64,000 nucleotides of DNA, taken from positions 248,001 through 312,000 of the forward strand of contig NZ_BMVF01000007.1 in the NCBI RefSeq assembly GCF_014650575.1, read 5' to 3'. This DNA is from Streptomyces naganishii JCM 4654 (lineage in GTDB: Bacteria; Actinomycetota; Actinomycetes; Streptomycetales; Streptomycetaceae). The notes under the pieces are model-generated. The model was not told the DNA's origin, made no database searches, and worked only from the letters and a program-made list of their open reading frames with translations. Positions 56,949-64,000 of the stretch are shown in pieces; the stretch's first letter is position 1; each line of letters begins with the position of its first letter. The position numbers and the translations under genes are program-made.

Positions 56949-57197
56949 TGGCCAGATCCTTTCTGAGGAAACCCCGTCCACCGGAGCGTTCTGGTCAACT
57001 GTCCGACCGCGGCCTGGTTTCTCCCCTTCACTCGCACGGTGGAGAAGGCGAAATGCTCGTGTGTTTGTTGGACTCCGTGATTTTCGGGCGCTTCGGGAGC
57101 CCGTGCGGGCCAACTGGGTGAACCCCCGCAACCAAACCCCGCACCTCGTGTTGATGAGGCCGTAGGACCTGCGTCGCTACGAGGAAAGGAACGCGCA

Positions 57198-57593
57198 GTG
57201 CTCAAGAAGGCAATGGTCGCCGCGGCGGCCGCCGCTTCTGTCGTCGGAATGTCGGTGGCGGCCGCTCCCGCGGCGCTTGCCATCGGGAACGACAACGGCC
57301 CGACCGTCGCGAACGGCAATGACGCCATCTCGGCGTTCGGCAACTCGGCGACGAAGGGCAACATGAGCCCGCAGCTCTCGCTGGTCCAGGGCACTCTCAA
57401 CAAGCCGTGCCTCGGTCTGGACGACACCAACGTCGGTGTCCTGCAGGTCGTCAACGTCCAGGACGTGAACGCCCTGGCGGACCAGCTGAACCAGCAGTGC
57501 TCGGACAACTCCACCCAGGCCAAGCGCGACGGCGCGCTGTCGCACGTCCTGGAGAACCTGTCGGTCCTCTCGGCCAACGGTGAGGGACACTGA
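57198..57593 (+). CDS. rdlB: Rodlin protein (divergent copy 2)
   Basis: A 131-residue rodlin, clearly a paralogue of the divergent one: the mature N-terminus [32 protein letters not shown] and [15 protein letters not shown] match it almost block by block. The signal peptide covers ~1-28. GAAAGGA precedes the GTG at 57198. The shared upstream region has a possible developmental promoter: CGCAAC (57127-57132), 16 bases, TGTTGA, which loosely fits what I remember of BldN-type sites; this is unverified. Which copy is A or B cannot be told. Confidence 0.93.
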   Translation: MLKKAMVAAAAAASVVGMSVAAAPAALAIGNDNGPTVANGNDAISAFGNSATKGNMSPQLSLVQGTLNKPCLGLDDTNVGVLQVVNVQDVNALADQLNQQCSDNSTQAKRDGALSHVLENLSVLSANGEGH

Positions 57594-57846
57594 GCCGGTT
57601 CCGGCCGGGCTCGGGCCGTCCGCTGCTCCGACTGCGGCCTGCCTGGGCTTTTTCCAAGAAGTCTTTTCCCCCGACCAGTCGAGGGTGAAGCGTAGGGTCG
57701 CGCGGGGCAGTCGAGTGAATTGTCCGGCAACTGGTGTTCCGCGGTTACCCATTACGTCTATTCCTCGTTCAGTGCCGCGACCCTCACGTCGTGCTCACTC
57801 GGTTTTCGACCGTCACCGGGGCATGGCCCCGCAGAAGGGAACATTC

Positions 57847-58074
57847 ATGAAGAAGAGCGCTGCTGTCGTCACCGGTGCCATCATGGCCCTGGGCATGGCC
57901 GCCCCCGCCTTTGCCGACGCCGGCGCGGAGGGCGCGGCCGTCGGTTCGCCGGGCGTGCTCTCCGGCAACGTCATCCAGGTTCCTGTGCACATCCCCGTCA
58001 ACGCGTGCGGCAACACCGTGGACGTCATCGCCCTGCTGAACCCGGCGTTCGGCAACGCCTGCGTCAACGGCTGA
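57847..58074 (+). CDS. Short chaplin
   Basis: A 75-residue short chaplin. A signal peptide (ending FADA) is followed by one chaplin domain with its two cysteines in VNACGNTVDVI and FGNACVNG; NPAFGN is diagnostic. Short chaplins assemble into surface amyloid that lowers water tension so aerial hyphae can rise. AGAAGGGA lies six bases before the ATG. It is followed 132 bases later by the sortase-type chaplin. Which of ChpD-H it corresponds to cannot be fixed here. Confidence 0.93.
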   Translation: MKKSAAVVTGAIMALGMAAPAFADAGAEGAAVGSPGVLSGNVIQVPVHIPVNACGNTVDVIALLNPAFGNACVNG

Positions 58075-58206
58075 CACCTCAGTCGCGCCGGCGCCCCGGC
58101 CGCGACCGGCCGGCCTCGGAGGACGATCCCTCGTTCCCGGGCCGGCCTTCCACTTCCCCACGTTCTTCAAGCGCCCATGTGCGGCTTTGAGCAGGAAGAC
58201 AAGATA

Positions 58207-58815
58207 TTGCGACAGACCCTGACCAGGGGAGTGTTCGCGGCGGCCGCCGCGACGAGCGCGCTTTCCCTGTACGGCAGCCCCGCCCTCGCCGACTCGAACG
58301 CGGACGCCGTCGCCAATGGCTCGCCCGGCCTGCTCTCCGGCAACAGCGTCCAGGCCCCCGTCGAGGTGCCCGTCAACGTCTGCGGCAACACCGTCGATGC
58401 GGCCGCGGCGCTCAACCCGGCCTTCGGCAACAAGTGCTCCAACGTCTCGGAGAAGAAGACCGAGCACCGCTCCAAGCCGCCGTCCGGCGCCGACGAGTGC
58501 CCGGGCTACGGCTCGGAGAACGACCACGGATACGGCGTCGACTGCTCCACGCCGCCGCTCACCCGCGTGGAGACGCCGCTGACCAGGCAAACGGCGCCTC
58601 CCACGCACGTGGAGACGCCGCTGACCAGGCAAACGGCGCCTCCCACGCACGTGGAGACGCCGCTGACCAGGCGCACGGCGCCCCCCACGCACGCGGTCCA
58701 ACAGCCGCCGCAGATGGCCGAGACCGGCAGCGGGACCCTGCTGGCGACCTCCGCCGCCAGCGCCGTGCTCCTCGCCGCCGGCACGGTCCTGTACCGCCGC
58801 GGCGCCCACCGCTAG
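58207..58815 (+). CDS. Sortase-anchored chaplin with a single chaplin domain
   Basis: A 202-residue cell-wall chaplin. The TTG at 58207 gives a start RQTLTRGVFAAAA like other long chaplins and has AGGAAG eight bases upstream; an ATG at 58177 would spoil the signal peptide. After the signal peptide (~1-28) comes one chaplin domain (~32-78, NPAFGNKC), then a Cys-containing linker, three 14-residue repeats of VETPLTRQTAPPTH (~121-162), and a sorting signal MAETG, a hydrophobic helix and RRRGAHR. The LAXTG-like motif fits class E sortase. Long chaplins of S. coelicolor have two chaplin domains, so this copy is unusual. Confidence 0.9.
   Translation: MRQTLTRGVFAAAAATSALSLYGSPALADSNADAVANGSPGLLSGNSVQAPVEVPVNVCGNTVDAAAALNPAFGNKCSNVSEKKTEHRSKPPSGADECPGYGSENDHGYGVDCSTPPLTRVETPLTRQTAPPTHVETPLTRQTAPPTHVETPLTRRTAPPTHAVQQPPQMAETGSGTLLATSAASAVLLAAGTVLYRRGAHR
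58567..58692 (+). repeat. 42-base tandem repeat in the anchored chaplin
   Basis: Three in-frame copies (58567-58608, 58609-58650, 58651-58692); the first two are identical and the third has a few changes. They encode a Thr/Pro-rich wall-spanning linker, and copy number likely varies. Confidence 0.93.
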
Positions 58816-58824
58816 CCCGCGCCG

Positions 58825-58854
58825 CAGGGGCGGTCCCTCCACGGGCCGCCCCTG
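58825..58854 (+). terminator. Hairpin terminator after the anchored chaplin
   Basis: CAGGGGCGG (58825-58833) pairs with CCGCCCCTG (58846-58854) across 12 bases, ten bases after the stop. Confidence 0.7.
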
Positions 58855-59032
58855 ACGCGTGCTCAGCCGCCCGTCGAGGGCGGCGCGGTCGTCCGCCCGG
58901 CTGCCGGACACCGGCACCGGAAACCGCGCCGGGCGCCGCGGGAGCCCCGTACGCACGTGGCGCCGCACGCGACGCACCGGCGCCGCCGCCGCACAGCCGG
59001 CACGGTGCGCGAAGCGCGGACGGTCTCGACGC

Positions 59033-59209
59033 TCACGGCTCCGGCTCGGGGAACGTCCCGCGGGGCATGCGCTCCCCGCCGGCAGGCCATGGGCCGGCCG
59101 GCCGAGGACGCTCAGGTCGAGCCCGCGGCTGCGGCGTGGGTGCGATGGACAGGCCGTAGGCGATGGACAGGCCGCAGGGGTCCGCGTCCACCGCCGGCAG
59201 GGCGCGCAT
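59033..59209 (-). pseudogene. Short frame coupled to the ATP-grasp gene, probable 5' remnant
   Basis: A frame of 58 codons begins with an ATG that overlaps the ATP-grasp stop as TGATG, the way a genuine downstream gene would. It opens RALPAVDADPCGLSIAYGLS and then becomes Arg/Pro-rich and stops. It contains an in-frame 18-base tandem duplication (59142-59159 and 59160-59177). I read it as the start of a lost gene, since the DNA after it (to 58855) shows no recognisable continuation. It could also be a real small protein. Confidence 0.4.
59142..59177. repeat. 18-base tandem duplication
   Basis: GCGATGGACAGGCCG(T/C)AG twice in direct succession, one base different. In the minus-strand frame it duplicates the residues around GLSIA. 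Confidence 0.85.
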
Positions 59210-60468
59210 CAGCAACTGCTCGCTTTCTCCTCGTCGGTCGGCAGGGGAGCGGCCGGTCCGTGGCCCGCGCGCACCGGTGCCTGTGCCGCGGCTGTCCCGC
59301 CCAGCCGCCTGCGCAGCCGGCCGGCCGCATGGCGGATCCACAGCGCCCACATCGCGCGCCCCGGCGCGAGATCGTCCCGGGCGTGCCAGGCGAGCTCGCG
59401 TCCGCCCGGCGCCGGCCGCAGCGCGGCGAGCGGCGCGTAGTTCTCCACCACGAACTCCCGCCCTACCAGTGCCTGACCGTGCGGCAGCGGACGGCCCGTC
59501 AGGTCCAGGTGCAGGGCCCGTACGACGTCCAGGCCGGCGCTGTCGGCGAACAGCCGGAACTGGGCGCCGGGGCGCGGATTGAAGTCGAGCAGGTGGTAGC
59601 GGCCCGTCGCGCCGCAGCGGCGGAAGTCGAGGTCGAGGATGCCGCGGTAGCCCAGCTCACCGATCAGCCGCTCGGCCAGCGCCCGCACCTGCGGGTTGGG
59701 GCTCCAGAAGCCCACCGCGGTCAGCCCGGCGCCGCGCGGCCACGCCTGCTGTTTGCTGCCCAGGCCGCCCGCGCGCACGGCGCCCGAGCGGTCGGCGTAT
59801 CCGTGGAAGAACCAGTCGCGGTGCGGGCCCGGCGGCAGATACGCCTGGAGCACCAGCCGGCTGCCCGCCTCGGCGGAGCGCGCGTACAGCTCCCCGGCCT
59901 GCCGGGTGGAGCGCACCAGCACGGTGCCGCGCAGCCCGGATCCGGCCGGAAGCAGCCAGGGCCTGCTCCATTTCGCCACCATCGGCAGCCCCAGCCGCCA
60001 GGCCGCGCCCGTGGCCTGCGCGGGGCTGTCCGGGACCAGCGTCACCGGGTGCGGGACGTCCACCGAGGCGCACACGGTGACGAGTTCGGCCTTGTCGGCG
60101 ACGCGTTCGGGCAGCCCGCGCGGGGTCGCGGGCAGCAGGTAGGCGGGCGTGAGCTCGTCCCGCAGCCGGTCCACCGCGACCGCGCTCGCGTCGTCCATCG
60201 GCACGAGGACCGCGGGACGGCCGAGGCGTCCGGCGACGCGCAGTAGCGCGCGCGAGATCTCGCCCGGGGAGGCGCCGGGCGGCGGCGGGGGATGCATCTG
60301 CCGTACGAAGCGCGAACGGCGGACCGGGCCGCCCGTGGAATCGGCCACGACGTGGACCTCCACACCGGCTCTGCCGAGTGAGCGTACGGCTCCCAGCGTG
60401 CCGTGGTGGAAGGGGTCGCGGTCGATCCGCAGCAGTACGGCGGGGACGCGGGTGTCGAGCAGCGGCAC
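59209..60468 (-). CDS. ATP-grasp superfamily protein (carboxylate-amine ligase-like)
   Basis: A 419-residue cytosolic protein with the ATP-grasp layout. The N-terminal pre-ATP domain (~1-110) starts PAVLLRIDRDPFHHGTLGAVRSLGRAG (in parts). The ATP-binding lobe has ADKAEL (~135) and a basic segment MVAKWSRPW (~165). The metal/substrate end is LDLDFRR (~280) and LLDFNPRPGAQFRLF (~298), where Asn and Arg are typical. It probably ligates an amino acid or acyl group to a carrier or polysaccharide. The GTG at 60468 gives the conserved start; a longer in-frame start exists at 60519. It belongs to a minus-strand group that is broken upstream. Confidence 0.8.
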   Translation of the reverse strand: MPLLDTRVPAVLLRIDRDPFHHGTLGAVRSLGRAGVEVHVVADSTGGPVRRSRFVRQMHPPPPPGASPGEISRALLRVAGRLGRPAVLVPMDDASAVAVDRLRDELTPAYLLPATPRGLPERVADKAELVTVCASVDVPHPVTLVPDSPAQATGAAWRLGLPMVAKWSRPWLLPAGSGLRGTVLVRSTRQAGELYARSAEAGSRLVLQAYLPPGPHRDWFFHGYADRSGAVRAGGLGSKQQAWPRGAGLTAVGFWSPNPQVRALAERLIGELGYRGILDLDFRRCGATGRYHLLDFNPRPGAQFRLFADSAGLDVVRALHLDLTGRPLPHGQALVGREFVVENYAPLAALRPAPGGRELAWHARDDLAPGRAMWALWIRHAAGRLRRRLGGTAAAQAPVRAGHGPAAPLPTDEEKASSC

Positions 60469-60651
60469 GGATCGTTCTCTTCTCTCGGATCGGCTCACCC
60501 GCACGGGGGAGCGGGGCACTCGGACGCCACAGCGGCGGTGGCGGGGTGGTCCCGGCTGTGCCCGACCTGCGGGTGAGGGACCGTCAAATCGTGGTTCCGC
60601 GATGACGATGGGTCAGCGGTGAGCACGGGCCCGGGTGGAGCGAGGAAAGGG

Positions 60652-61167
60652 TCAGGGATGGCTGTCGCACAGCACGGCGGAAGACGGCGGCCGGCCGTCG
60701 TCGCGGCGGCGGTCGCCGCGTCCGCCGCCCTGGCGTCGGGCCCCGCCGCGTGGGCGACCCCGGCCGACCCGGCACCACCGGCGGCAGGGCATCAGCGACA
60801 GGGTCATCGGGATCTGGGCCACCTTCTGCGCGTAGTTCAGGTGCGAGATGGCCCCGGCGGGCAGCGTGGAGGCGAGGAAGCGCTCGATGAGGACCTGCGA
60901 CTGACGGCACAGCGCGAACAGCAGCACCGAGGCGAGCAGGGCCGAGTCCACCGGGCGGGCGGGGGACCCGGCCGCCGCCGGTCCTGTCACGGTCGCGCGG
61001 TCCGCGCGACCGGTCCTCGCCCTCCGGCCGCGAGCCGGGACGCGTGTTCTCAACTCCTCCCAGAGGGACGGCACCTGCACCGCCACCATGGCCAGCCCGC
61101 CCACCGCGACCCCGGCCGCAGCCGAGCGCACCCCCCAGGAGCCGCCCAGGAGGGGGACGCGCCTCAC
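60652..61167 (-). pseudogene. Truncated MurJ/MviN-like flippase fragment
   Basis: The frame starts with a GTG at 61167 that overlaps the previous stop (GTGA). It encodes helices (AAAGVAVGGLAMVAVQVPSL and SALLASVLLFAL) and the block FLASTLPAGAISHLNYAQKV, QIPMTLSLM, typical of the middle of MurJ-type lipid II or polysaccharide flippases, which have about 14 helices and 500 or more residues. Directly after SLM (near 60790) the protein turns into CRRWCRVGRG nonsense, because the DNA is now the plus-strand secreted-protein fragment. Both ends of the flippase are missing. Confidence 0.7.
60658..60788 (+). pseudogene. 5' fragment of a secreted-protein gene cut at a junction
   Basis: A good start (ATG 60658 with GAGGAAAGG seven bases upstream) opens into a clear signal peptide: RRRPAVVAAAVAASAALAS, cleavage near AWA-TP. 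After PADPAP the sequence abruptly becomes the antisense of the MurJ-like gene, near 60785-60790, and the frame continues only as nonsense. So only the first ~43 codons of the original gene remain. Confidence 0.6.
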
Positions 61168-62186
61168 CGCCCGGCGCCGACGGCCGCGAAGGGGACGCCG
61201 GCCCAGGGCGTGTCCGGCGGGGAGACCGGGCGGAAGGCCGGCCGGTCACCGCTGTACGCCGGGGCCGGGCCCAGGCCGGACCCGTCGGAGTCGTGGCCGG
61301 GCGTGCCCGCGCACGCCGGGACGCGCGCCGCGGGAGCCGTACCCGGCTCGGCGATCGTGGAGTTCAGGACGCCGTCGCCCGGGTCGCCGGGACCGATGAG
61401 GAGGGCGGACGTGCGGGTGGGCGCGGGCCGCGCACGCCAGGGACGGCCGCGGCCGGAGGCGCCGGCGCGTTCCGCCGTCACGGTGAGGGAGTCGCCCCTG
61501 TCGCCCCTGTCGCCCCGGTCGCCGTCGTGCGCCACCCGGCCCACGCGTCCGCCCGAGCCCGCGCGGAAGGCCGGGCCGCGCGGCCGGACCCGCTGTCCCG
61601 CGCGGGAGTCCGGCACGCTGAAGCCGTCCCGAAGGGCGACGCGCCGCAGCGGCTCCGCCGCCCTCCTGGACGCCGCCCTCCCGTGCGCCGCCGCCGGCGT
61701 CCGGCCACCCCAAGCGCCGCCCGCAGTCCGGCCCTTGGCCGCGTCGGCCCGGGCGACGGCGCAGAGGCCGCCCTCGCTCGCGGGCACCAGACGGGTGACG
61801 TCCGCCGAGGCGGCCTCGCGGGCGTCGGCGCCCCGCGCCACGCGGTGGCCGGCGGCAGTGTCCGCGAGCACCTCCTCGTACTGCCCCCCGGGTTCGGCGA
61901 ACAGCACGCGCGCGTCCTCGGCGGCTGGCCTCTGCTCGCCCGCCCTCAGGTTGCCGTCCCAGTACGGGTGTTCGTACGCGGCGCGGGCGTCCGGGGGCGG
62001 ACGCAGTCCCGCGCGGGATGAGCCGTGGGTGCTGGGGTCGTCGTCGACGTCGACGTGGGTCATGGCGAAGTCGCCGTTCGGGGTGGCGACCGCGGTGCCC
62101 GGGGAGCCGCAGGGCGGGCGGAGCGCGGCGCGCGCGCGGGTGCCCACCGTCGCACGGCGCAACTGCGGTCCCGGGGAATGGCGCAT
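61164..62186 (-). CDS. Hypothetical protein, possibly degraded, of the broken cluster
   Basis: A frame of 340 codons with consistent third-position GC. It has no signal peptide or membrane helix. The N-terminal third contains a well-ordered part (MTHVDVDDDPSTHG, AYEHPYWDGNL, VLFAEPGGQYEEV). The rest is low-complexity with a DRGDRGDRG repeat (near 61500) and ends SPPDTPWAGVPFAAVGAGR. Its stop overlaps the GTG of the MurJ-like frame, so both were one operon. I do not recognise the family, and the compositional shift suggests part of it may be scrambled or fused. Confidence 0.5.
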   Translation of the reverse strand: MRHSPGPQLRRATVGTRARAALRPPCGSPGTAVATPNGDFAMTHVDVDDDPSTHGSSRAGLRPPPDARAAYEHPYWDGNLRAGEQRPAAEDARVLFAEPGGQYEEVLADTAAGHRVARGADAREAASADVTRLVPASEGGLCAVARADAAKGRTAGGAWGGRTPAAAHGRAASRRAAEPLRRVALRDGFSVPDSRAGQRVRPRGPAFRAGSGGRVGRVAHDGDRGDRGDRGDSLTVTAERAGASGRGRPWRARPAPTRTSALLIGPGDPGDGVLNSTIAEPGTAPAARVPACAGTPGHDSDGSGLGPAPAYSGDRPAFRPVSPPDTPWAGVPFAAVGAGR

Positions 62187-62268
62187 GACCGTCGGGCCTT
62201 TCGAGGCGGATGGGCGGTGGTGCCAGGGTCCGCAACTCTAGTCATCAAGCGGGCTAATTACTCCAAAC

Positions 62269-62284
62269 CCGACAAGTGTGTCGG
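62269..62284. promoter_or_regulatory. Palindrome upstream of the last chaplin gene
   Basis: CCGACA-AGTG-TGTCGG is a perfect 6+4+6 palindrome, about 130 bases before the chaplin start and 80 before the leader hairpin. Candidate operator for a developmental regulator; identity unknown. Confidence 0.4.
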
Positions 62285-62349
62285 AATGGTGAAGCTGGTC
62301 ATCTTTCGAGATCACCCGTTCGGCGGCACAACTCACGCGGGCGTCACGC

Positions 62350-62395
62350 GTTGACACAGCGCCGGGCAACCCCGCCCGGGTGTTTTTGTGTCAAC
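62350..62395 (+). promoter_or_regulatory. Structured leader of the last chaplin gene
   Basis: GTTGACACA (62350-62358) pairs with TGTGTCAAC (62387-62395), enclosing the inner stem CCGGGC (62362-62367) / GCCCGG (62374-62379), which is followed by GTGTTTTT (62380-62387). The inner stem plus T run looks like a small terminator; the outer stem ends two bases before AAGGAG, the ribosome site. The two helices share the last T, so terminator and outer stem may compete. Confidence 0.55.
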
Positions 62396-62412
62396 CCAAG
62401 GAGCACCTCTCC

Positions 62413-62652
62413 ATGTCGCGTATCGCCAAGGGCCTGGTCCTGTCCTCCGTCGCCGCCGTGGCTGTCGCCGGCGGTGCCGGCATCGCCTCCGCGGACAGCG
62501 GCGCGAGCGGCCTCGCCGCCAACTCGCCGGGCGTGGCGTCGGGCAACGTCATCCAGGTTCCGGTCCACGTTCCGGTCAACGTCTGCGGCAACACCATCAA
62601 CGTGATCGGCCTGCTGAACCCGGCGTTCGGCAACGCCTGCGTCAACGGCTGA
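62413..62652 (+). CDS. Short chaplin
   Basis: A 79-residue short chaplin. A signal peptide (ending GIASA) precedes one chaplin domain with NVIQVPVHVPVNVCGNTINV, NPAFGNACVNG and the usual two cysteines. It is very similar to the short chaplin at 57847, sharing GNVIQVPVH and the last 14 residues. AAGGAG lies nine bases before the ATG. It has its own upstream region with a palindrome and a hairpin leader. Exact ChpD-H identity is not assigned. Confidence 0.93.
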   Translation: MSRIAKGLVLSSVAAVAVAGGAGIASADSGASGLAANSPGVASGNVIQVPVHVPVNVCGNTINVIGLLNPAFGNACVNG

Positions 62653-62925
62653 CGTCGGCGCGCCTCCCTTCGGCCGGCCGTCTGCCCCGGTTCCCCGTGG
62701 GTGGGCGGCCGCTCGCGCGTGCCCGGGCCGCCGCCGTCACCGCGGACGACGCCCTTCCCCCGAACGGTCGCCGCGCACCCGAATGGAGTTGACCCACCGT
62801 TTACTGAGGCAGGACGCGGCGGGAGTGCCGGCGGCCGGACGAGCGCGGGCTTGCGCGCGGTTGCACGGGGCGGCAAGCGCTTCCACGGTGAGTCCAGGAT
62901 CCGAGGCTCACCGAAAGGAACCCCC

Positions 62926-63771
62926 ATGCGTGGTCTGTCCGCACGGCGCATCGCGTCCTGCGCACTCACCGTCGCCTTCCTGGCCGGGGTCAGCGGTCCG
63001 GCCGCCATGGCGGCGGACTCGGCCCGCGAGCACAGCCATGCGGCGTCACCCCGAGCGCCCCTGCCCGGAGCGGACCGGCTCCTCGCCCAGGTCCACAGCC
63101 TGCGCGACCCCGACGGCCGGCTCGCTCCGGTCACCGACCTGCTGACGGCCGTACTGCGCTCCGACCACGGCAAGCTCTCCGCCGCCGACGCCAAGAGGCT
63201 CGGCGACGCGGCGAAGCGCGCCCTCGGCGAGGCCACGGCCCCGGCGGCACCCACGGCGTCCGCCACGCCCACGGCCACCGCCAAGCCGACGGCGTCCGCC
63301 TCGCCGGCCGCCCCGGCCCCGGCGCCCGCCGCGAGCGGTGTGCTGCTGCCCGCGCCCGCCAAGCACGCGGCCGGCTCACGAGCCGTCGGGCAGCGCGCCG
63401 CCGACCCCACGTCCGACGCCCTGGCCGCCGTGCAGAAGGCGCTCGACAACCTGCTGAAGACGGTCACCTCCGGTGACGTCAGCCAGGTGCTCCCGGCGGT
63501 CACCGGCCTGGTGAACGAGCTGATCGGCCTGGTCACCGCGACCCTCTCCGGCAACGGCCTGTCCACCCCGACGGCCGCCACCACCGCCACCGCCTCGACC
63601 CTTCCGGCCCTGACGGTCCCGGACGTCACCGTGCCCGAGATCACGGTGCCGGACGTCACCGTGCCCGACGTCACGATCCCCGACATCACCCTGCCCGCCG
63701 CGGCGGCGACGGTGACCGCGACCACGACCACCACCACGACGAGCACCACGTCGACGACCCCGGCGACCTGA
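62926..63771 (+). CDS. Secreted low-complexity protein with VPDVT repeats
   Basis: A 281-residue secreted protein. After a signal peptide (~1-29, ending AMAA) comes a helical part (~45-105), a linker rich in Ala, Pro and Thr (~108-145), a second helical part with LAAVQKALDNLLKTVTSGDV (~168-187), then five pentapeptide repeats of (V/I)P(D/E)(V/I)T (~231-255) and a Thr-rich tail. No sorting signal or lipobox is seen. AAAGGA lies six bases before the ATG. Its position beside chaplins suggests a cell-surface or aerial hypha role. I do not recognise the family. Confidence 0.75.
   Translation: MRGLSARRIASCALTVAFLAGVSGPAAMAADSAREHSHAASPRAPLPGADRLLAQVHSLRDPDGRLAPVTDLLTAVLRSDHGKLSAADAKRLGDAAKRALGEATAPAAPTASATPTATAKPTASASPAAPAPAPAASGVLLPAPAKHAAGSRAVGQRAADPTSDALAAVQKALDNLLKTVTSGDVSQVLPAVTGLVNELIGLVTATLSGNGLSTPTAATTATASTLPALTVPDVTVPEITVPDVTVPDVTIPDITLPAAAATVTATTTTTTTSTTSTTPAT
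63616..63690 (+). repeat. 15-base in-frame tandem repeats
   Basis: Five imperfect 15-base units encoding VPDVT, VPEIT, VPDVT, VPDVT and IPDIT, followed by a partial sixth (LP). The regular branched-residue spacing would suit a beta-strand stack. Confidence 0.85.
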
Positions 63772-63790
63772 CGCGGGCGTACCAACCGCC

Positions 63791-63829
63791 GGCCGCCGCA
63801 CCGCCCCCGCGTGGGCCGGCGCGGCGGCC
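63791..63829 (+). terminator. Hairpin after the repeat-containing secreted protein
   Basis: GGCCGCCGC (63791-63799) pairs with GCGGCGGCC (63821-63829), 20 bases after the stop; a second stem, CCGCGGACC/GGTCCGCGG, follows at 63876-63900. The rest of the window, to 64000, shows no gene. Confidence 0.55.
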
Positions 63830-64000
63830 GTCCGCGTGCGCCCGCGCGGATTCGCCCGGCGGCGGAACTCACGGGCCGCGGACCACCGGCGGGTCCGCGG
63901 TGGCGGATCTCATATGACGACTCGGCAATCGGTCGCGGCGGGGTTTCCAGGCCGCCTGAGGCTCGTTGGACACGGCGACGCAATCGCCGTGGTGACCCCG

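Overview
The window is a very GC-rich, gene-dense chromosomal segment of a Streptomyces, most likely a relative of S. coelicolor. The diagnostic genes are two divergent rodlin genes and three chaplin genes (spore-surface amyloids) at 56.5-62.7 kb. A HTH-DUF5753/DUF397/HATPase regulatory trio, GTG starts, GTGA/ATGA/TGATG stop-start overlaps and third-position GC bias agree with this. From memory, not checked, the gene order resembles the S. coelicolor core region that holds citrate synthase, methylmalonate-semialdehyde dehydrogenase and the chaplin/rodlin genes. I see no rRNA, tRNA, CRISPR array, integrase or intact insertion sequence.

0-7.6 kb: a sodium/solute symporter, an agmatinase-family ureohydrolase and a thiamine-diphosphate enzyme, with a MITE-like inverted-repeat element directly after the agmatinase stop; then an unknown cytosolic protein, a secreted NucA/NucB-type DNase and a secreted class A beta-lactamase-like hydrolase. 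7.7-17.5 kb: a single-chain asymmetric ABC exporter, small secreted protein, S37 peptidase, lipoprotein, Tat-exported GH3 hexosaminidase and LysR regulator. 17.6-21.7 kb: an EamA exporter, then a tightly coupled five-gene minus-strand cassette encoding a WXG-domain putative type VII secretion substrate, an ESX-like small partner, an SseB/SAV_915-like protein and two membrane proteins. 21.9-28.5 kb: sugar-type metabolism, including a LacI regulator divergent from an oxidoreductase / DUF993 / TIM-barrel operon. 28.5-34.4 kb: FtsX-LolD-TetR operon, ribokinase, a decayed gene, and the HATPase/HTH/DUF397 trio.

34.4-56.5 kb: RecD2 helicase, citrate synthase, a copper operon (CopZ, CopA) with a perfect CsoR-type palindrome in the promoter spacer, a TetR divergent from an MMPL transporter, alcohol dehydrogenase, methylmalonate-semialdehyde dehydrogenase, an APC permease, a membrane-anchored S15-type hydrolase fused to an ABC ATPase with its permease, and a long-chain acyl-CoA ligase behind twin TTAC-N6-GTAA operators. 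56.5-64 kb: rodlins, chaplins, and between them a minus-strand group (ATP-grasp protein, hypothetical protein, MurJ-like fragment) in which at least two genes are cut at one junction. I read this as a deletion scar in a polysaccharide-type cluster.

The best candidates for something undescribed are the hydrolase-ABC fusion, the WXG cassette with its pore-like C-terminus, the DUF993 sugar operon, and the structured leader of the last chaplin gene. All functional statements rest on motifs and family knowledge; no database search was possible.
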